In this document: positions 29,265-32,677 of the stretch, piece by piece | How the letters are laid out: the number at the start of each line of letters is the position of its first letter | How positions within the stretch are numbered: position 1 is the first letter of the stretch | NCBI GenBank assembly: GCA_903870815.1 | Contig: CAIQEI010000095.1 | Span: 1-32,677, forward strand | DNA length: 32,677 bases | Reading direction: 5' to 3' | Source of the DNA: an uncultured Verrucomicrobia subdivision 3 bacterium | GTDB lineage: Bacteria; Verrucomicrobiota; Verrucomicrobiia; Limisphaerales; UBA11358 | Notes under the pieces: generated by a model | The model's database searches: none | Seen by the model: the letters and a program-made list of their open reading frames with translations, nothing else | Told to the model about the DNA's origin: nothing | Made by a program: the position numbers and the translations under genes

Positions 29265-29362
29265 TTCGTTGCGGAAGTCGCCGTTTGGCGGAGATTTCAC
29301 ACTTGTATCGTTTTTTAGCCAAAAACACTTTTTCGGCCCACACCAAATCATGGTGCGGGCTT

Positions 29363-30004
29363 ATGATTTCATGTCGCTGGCTGGGAATGGCGCTCAGCTC
29401 GTCTTGCTTAATCACCCTAACCGGGCCGGCTTCAAGCGAAGCCCAGGCCCTGCCGGCGCCGGCAGCAATCCCGGGAACGAATAGCCCCGGTGGCGGATTT
29501 TCGTCCGGGGTACACACGCTCAGTTTCGAGGGCGGGGCCGTGGGGGGTCTGAAGATTCTGGGCAGTTCCCAGAGACACGACCTGGCGCTGGCCAGCCTGG
29601 CCTACGGCTGGATGACGGGGCCGGTTCGGGGCCAAGACCATTGGTATCGCGGCAATTGGGAAATACGGGCGGAACTGTTCGGGGGTTCCGAATTTTTCCC
29701 CGGACAATATTGCCTAGCGGGGCTGACTCCGCACCTGCGCTATGACTTCGCGACCGGCACGCGGTGGATTCCGTTGATAGACGCGGGCGCGGGCCTGACA
29801 GCCACGGGCATCGGCCGACCCGACCTTAGCAACGACTTTGAATTCAACCTGCAAGCCGGCACCGGCCTGCACTGGCTGGTGCGCGACAACTGGGCGGTGA
29901 CGCTGGAAGCCCGTTATTTCCATATCTCCGACGCGGGGATGACCTACCCCAACAATGGGGTGAACGGGGTGATGGGAATGATCGGCATCACCCGCTTCTT
30001 CTGA
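29363..30004 (+). CDS. PagL-like outer-membrane lipid A 3-O-deacylase
   Basis: Probable 8-stranded outer-membrane beta-barrel that removes an acyl chain from lipid A. 213 residues from ATG 29363, beginning with a signal peptide (MISCRWLGMALSSSCLITLTGP, cleavage near SEAQA). Alternating strands run to a C-terminal Phe (GITRFF), as expected for barrel insertion. The family motif HISDAGMTYPNNGVN contains His187 and Ser189, matching His126/Ser128 of Pseudomonas PagL; the residue 14 after His (catalytic Glu140 there) is Asn201. An in-frame ATG at 29252 overlaps the previous gene and would not give a signal peptide. Confidence in the family is good, in the activity moderate. Confidence 0.8.
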   Translation: MISCRWLGMALSSSCLITLTGPASSEAQALPAPAAIPGTNSPGGGFSSGVHTLSFEGGAVGGLKILGSSQRHDLALASLAYGWMTGPVRGQDHWYRGNWEIRAELFGGSEFFPGQYCLAGLTPHLRYDFATGTRWIPLIDAGAGLTATGIGRPDLSNDFEFNLQAGTGLHWLVRDNWAVTLEARYFHISDAGMTYPNNGVNGVMGMIGITRFF

Positions 30005-30055
30005 CCGCCGGGCGGGATTTGACGGTAGCCGGCGGCAACGCCAGCCGCCGCCAAC

Positions 30056-31153
30056 TCAACGCGACTGCACCAACACGCGGAAGGCGCGGCCGAGGTGTTC
30101 CGGATGCGTGAGGGTTTGAAACTGACGCACCTGTTTCGCCTCCAGATTGGCAAAGGATTTTCCGGTCGCGGCCTGTTGCAGGATGCGCGTGAGGAACTGC
30201 GGCTGGGTGCAAAACATATCCGTATTCAAGCCGGCGGCCTCGCCGGCCTGCTGCAGGGCGGAGAAATTGATGTGCGCGGTCAGATCCTGTCCGCCGGGAT
30301 CCGCCAGCAAATCGGCGCTGACCTGATGACGGCGGTAGGCGCGGAGCGTGCCATTCAGCCGCGCCGGCGAAAACTGTTCGGCCGAGGTGAAGCCGTAGTC
30401 AATCGCCAGCAACCGACCGCGCGACAAGGCTTCGGCGGCTTCGCGCCACCAGTTTTCGGCGGCGGGGGAAATTTCGATGGTATAATTGTCGGGCAGCACG
30501 GCCAGAAGCGAGGTTGGCAGCTGGAGGACAGAGGACGGCAAGCGGGATGGGGAGGCGGGCATTTTCATCCAGCCGAATTTATCGCCAGCCAGCGCAACGC
30601 CCCACTCGTACCACAGCTTTTCCCGCGCATCCCAGCCCAGCCGGCGAACAGGGAAGGCGTCGAGGAGTTCGTTGCCAAAAATGATGCCGTCCAGCTTTGG
30701 ACGTTTAATCTTTAAGTCTTCAAAACCGGTGAACCAGCGAATGAGCGGCGCGAAGGGCGAGAGCGTTTCCTCCTGCCACGCCTGACGGTTCCGGGAAGGT
30801 TCCAAAATCCAATATTCCAACCGGTCATAAAGTTCCGGCCGGCGGGCTTGCAGCCAGTTCAAAATGTCGCGCGCCAGTTTCCCGTCATGCGCGCCGGCCT
30901 CGATGATAGGCAATGGGAAATGGGCATTGGGCAATTCCGCCAGCCATTCCGCGAACTGGAACGCCAGCAGTTCGCCGAACAGGCTGCCGGCGCTGACGCT
31001 GGTGACAAAGTCACCGGCACGGCCGACATTGTCCTGACGTGTCTCATAATAGCCCGTTTCAGGACAGTAAAGGGCCAGTTCCATGAAGCGCGCGAAAGAA
31101 ATGACGCCGCTTTGACGAATTTCCATGCGAATGGCGTCAGTCGGCATTTTCAT
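30056..31153 (-). CDS. MidA/NDUFAF7-family (DUF185) SAM-dependent methyltransferase
   Basis: Cytoplasmic protein of 365 residues related to the arginine methyltransferase NDUFAF7 that aids complex I assembly in mitochondria; bacterial substrates are largely unknown. Motifs in order: GVISFARFMELALYCPETGYY at the N-terminus, GAGDFVTS-like GRAGDFVTS, the SAM loop IIEAGAHDGKLARDIL (usually EIGPGxG), IIFGNELLDAFPVRR, LLAIDYGF and GGQDLTAHINFSAL. The C-terminus ends TLTHPEHLGRAFRVLVQSR. Start ATG 31153, with a second in-frame ATG at 31147. It diverges from pilT across only 53 bases. No nuo genes are visible. Confidence 0.88.
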   Translation of the reverse strand: MKMPTDAIRMEIRQSGVISFARFMELALYCPETGYYETRQDNVGRAGDFVTSVSAGSLFGELLAFQFAEWLAELPNAHFPLPIIEAGAHDGKLARDILNWLQARRPELYDRLEYWILEPSRNRQAWQEETLSPFAPLIRWFTGFEDLKIKRPKLDGIIFGNELLDAFPVRRLGWDAREKLWYEWGVALAGDKFGWMKMPASPSRLPSSVLQLPTSLLAVLPDNYTIEISPAAENWWREAAEALSRGRLLAIDYGFTSAEQFSPARLNGTLRAYRRHQVSADLLADPGGQDLTAHINFSALQQAGEAAGLNTDMFCTQPQFLTRILQQAATGKSFANLEAKQVRQFQTLTHPEHLGRAFRVLVQSR

Positions 31154-31156
31154 TGC

Positions 31157-31185
31157 TTGCAGAGGTACATGGCTTTGGCTAGTGT
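31157..31185 (+). promoter_or_regulatory. Candidate promoter of pilT
   Basis: TTGCAG (31157-31162), a 17-base spacer and TAGTGT (31180-31185) lie in the short divergent gap. A GAGGA Shine-Dalgarno follows about 6 bases before the pilT ATG. The -10 match is only fair. Confidence 0.3.
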
Positions 31186-31206
31186 CGTTTCAACAGTGAG
31201 GAATTT

Positions 31207-32304
31207 ATGGCTAAAATTGACGCGTTTTTCAACCTGATGTTTGAACAGAAGGCTTCCGACCTTCACATGGCTTCGGGCAATCCGCCCATGATGCGCATCC
31301 ACGGCGAACTGCAGCGCGTGGATTATCCGCCGCTCGAAAACGACACCCTGAAGGCGATGCTCTACGAAATCGCGCCGGATTACAAAATCAAACTGTTCGA
31401 AGAAACCGGCGACGTGGATTTCGGCTACGAGATCCCGAACATCTCCCGCTTCCGCGTGAATTTCTTCAACCAGAAGAACGGCGTGAGCGCCGTGTTCCGG
31501 CAGATTCCGAGCCGCGTGCTATCGTTCGAGGATTTTGAAAAGCTGGAGGCGCCGCTGCCGGCGGTCTTCAAGAAATTTGCGATGCTCAACCGCGGCCTGG
31601 TGGTCGTGACCGGCGCGACCGGTTCCGGCAAATCCACCACGCTGGCGGCCATTGTGGACTATTGCAACCGCAACCGCAAAGACCACATCATCACGCTGGA
31701 AGACCCGATTGAATTTGTCCACGAGAGCAAGAACTGCCTCGTGAACCATCGCGAGGTGGGCGTGCACACGAAATCCTTCTCCTCGGGCCTGCGCGGCGCA
31801 CTGCGCGAAGATCCGGACATCATCCTCGTCGGCGAAATGCGCGATTTGGAAACGATCGAGCTGGCCATCACGGCGGCAGCGACGGGGCACCTCGTCTTTG
31901 GCACGCTGCACACGCAGAGCGCGGCCAAGACGGTGGACCGCATTATCGACGTTTTCCCCGCCGACCAGCAGAACAAGATCCGCCAGACGCTTTCCGAAGC
32001 ATTGAAGGGCGTGGTGGCGCAGACGCTGTTCAAACGCTCGGACAAGAAAGGCCGCGTGGCGGCGTTTGAGGTGCTGGTGTTCAACACCGCCGTGGCGAAC
32101 CTCGTGCGCGAAGGCAAGACGCACCAGATCCAAGGCATGATCCAGGTCGGCAAGAAATTCGGCAACCAGCAGCTGGACGACCACATAATGGAGCACGTCC
32201 GGATGAAGCGCGTCACGCCGGAAGACGCCTACGACAAGTCGCTCGACAAGAAAAAATTCCGGCCGCTGCTCGCGCACCCGCCGGATGACGACGACGTGAT
32301 GTGA
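31207..32304 (+). CDS. pilT: Type IV pilus retraction ATPase PilT
   Basis: Hexameric cytoplasmic ATPase that powers pilus retraction and twitching. 365 residues. N-terminal PAS-like domain (1-100) with KASDLHMASGNPPMMRIHG, then Walker A GATGSGKST (136-144), Asp box ITLEDPIEF (162-170), Walker B DIILVGEMRD (204-213) and His box HLVFGTLHT (228-236). C-terminal GRVAAFEVLVFN matches the AIRNLI-containing region: here NTAVANLVREGKTHQIQ replaces the usual N-A-x-R-N-L-I-R. The protein ends in an acidic DDDD tail. It has a good Shine-Dalgarno (GAGGA). The next gene, a second family member, starts three bases after its stop, so the pair is an operon. Confidence 0.95.
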   Translation: MAKIDAFFNLMFEQKASDLHMASGNPPMMRIHGELQRVDYPPLENDTLKAMLYEIAPDYKIKLFEETGDVDFGYEIPNISRFRVNFFNQKNGVSAVFRQIPSRVLSFEDFEKLEAPLPAVFKKFAMLNRGLVVVTGATGSGKSTTLAAIVDYCNRNRKDHIITLEDPIEFVHESKNCLVNHREVGVHTKSFSSGLRGALREDPDIILVGEMRDLETIELAITAAATGHLVFGTLHTQSAAKTVDRIIDVFPADQQNKIRQTLSEALKGVVAQTLFKRSDKKGRVAAFEVLVFNTAVANLVREGKTHQIQGMIQVGKKFGNQQLDDHIMEHVRMKRVTPEDAYDKSLDKKKFRPLLAHPPDDDDVM

Positions 32305-32307
32305 TTT

Positions 32308-32677
32308 ATGCGCCGCCCGGAACTTGACCAGATTTTGACGACCATGCTGGCTTCGCAGCCGGAGGTGTCCGATCTGCTCTTCACCGTGGACCGGCCGCCG
32401 CAAGTGGAAGCGTATGGCGAACTCAAGCCGGTCATCCTGGATCCCCCCATCGAGAGGCTGACGTCGTTCCAGATCGAGACCATCGCGATGAACATCATCG
32501 GCGACAATCTCTGGCACATCGAGGACCTGTTGCGGCACGGCTCGTGCGACGCCTCGTATTCATTGACCGACCAGGCCCGTTTCCGCGTGAACATCTTTTC
32601 CCAGCGCGGCAGTTTTTCCATAGTGTGCCGCCAGTTGAACGCCGCGGTGCCGACGCTGGAGCAGTTGAAATTTCCGG
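32308..32677 (+). CDS. Second PilT/PilU-like ATPase, 5' part (cut by window)
   Basis: 123 codons visible from ATG 32308, open to the window end. The N-terminal domain is PilT-like: LLFTVDRPPQVEAYGELKPV, then FRVNIFSQRGSFSIVCRQL, equivalent to FRVNFFNQKNGVSAVFRQI in PilT. The Walker motifs lie beyond the window, so ATPase activity is not confirmed. SDLLFTVDRPP replaces SDLHMASGNPP, so the two are diverged paralogues rather than copies. Adjacent PilT and PilU-like proteins are common; PilU usually aids PilT in retraction. Confidence 0.9.
   Translation, partial: MRRPELDQILTTMLASQPEVSDLLFTVDRPPQVEAYGELKPVILDPPIERLTSFQIETIAMNIIGDNLWHIEDLLRHGSCDASYSLTDQARFRVNIFSQRGSFSIVCRQLNAAVPTLEQLKFP

Noticed and set aside
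31519-32538. 339-codon minus-strand frame opposite pilT
   Set aside because: Antisense shadow running across two clear PilT-family genes and their junction.

Overview
The window looks like a chromosomal segment of a Verrucomicrobiota bacterium, most likely of the Pedosphaera/Limisphaerales type. The taxonomic call is an inference from three things: a secreted beta-helix protein ending in the YRIQA-TNL ... RFYRV module common in that group, two giant DUF2723-TPR membrane proteins, and GC-rich genes that mostly lack strong Shine-Dalgarno sites. I see no rRNA, tRNA, CRISPR array, insertion sequence or prophage. Coding density is high and both strands are used.

Layout. Positions 1-10.9 kb are all minus strand: glgB (glycogen branching enzyme, cut by the window start), a secreted astacin-like/beta-helix protein, a B12-dependent class II ribonucleotide reductase with a clear terminator and a structured leader, the ribosome-assembly GTPase Der, a doubtful or decayed small ORF, and a TPR membrane protein whose gene runs up to 11.7 kb. 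From 11.8 to 19.7 kb a plus-strand run holds a dolichol-phosphate-mannose-synthase-like GT2, an RlmD/TrmA-type RNA methyltransferase, a DUF2723-TPR protein, a GT4 glycosyltransferase, a WecA/MraY-family sugar-phosphate transferase and a YmdB-type metallophosphoesterase. A second GT2 (minus) and a second, larger DUF2723-TPR protein (plus) follow, diverging from each other. Together these look like a lipid-linked glycan assembly and transfer locus for the envelope or secreted proteins.

From 24.5 to 27.1 kb lie grpE, dnaJ and rsmE (plus). From 27.1 to 28.1 kb are two small uncharacterised proteins and an ArfB-like release-factor homologue (minus). Then come an RluA-family pseudouridine synthase and a PagL-like outer-membrane lipid A deacylase (plus), a MidA/NDUFAF7-type methyltransferase (minus), and a divergent pilT plus a second PilT-like gene cut by the window end (plus).

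Most genes are conserved housekeeping or envelope functions. The parts most worth a second look are a short dispersed repeat that appears to have been absorbed into the coding sequence of der (a related copy supplies the dnaJ stop codon), the unequal pair of DUF2723 proteins, the astacin/beta-helix fusion with eight near-identical repeats, the nrdJ leader hairpins, and active-site substitutions in the PagL-like, YmdB-like and astacin-like proteins. I found no convincing wholly new defence or mobile system.
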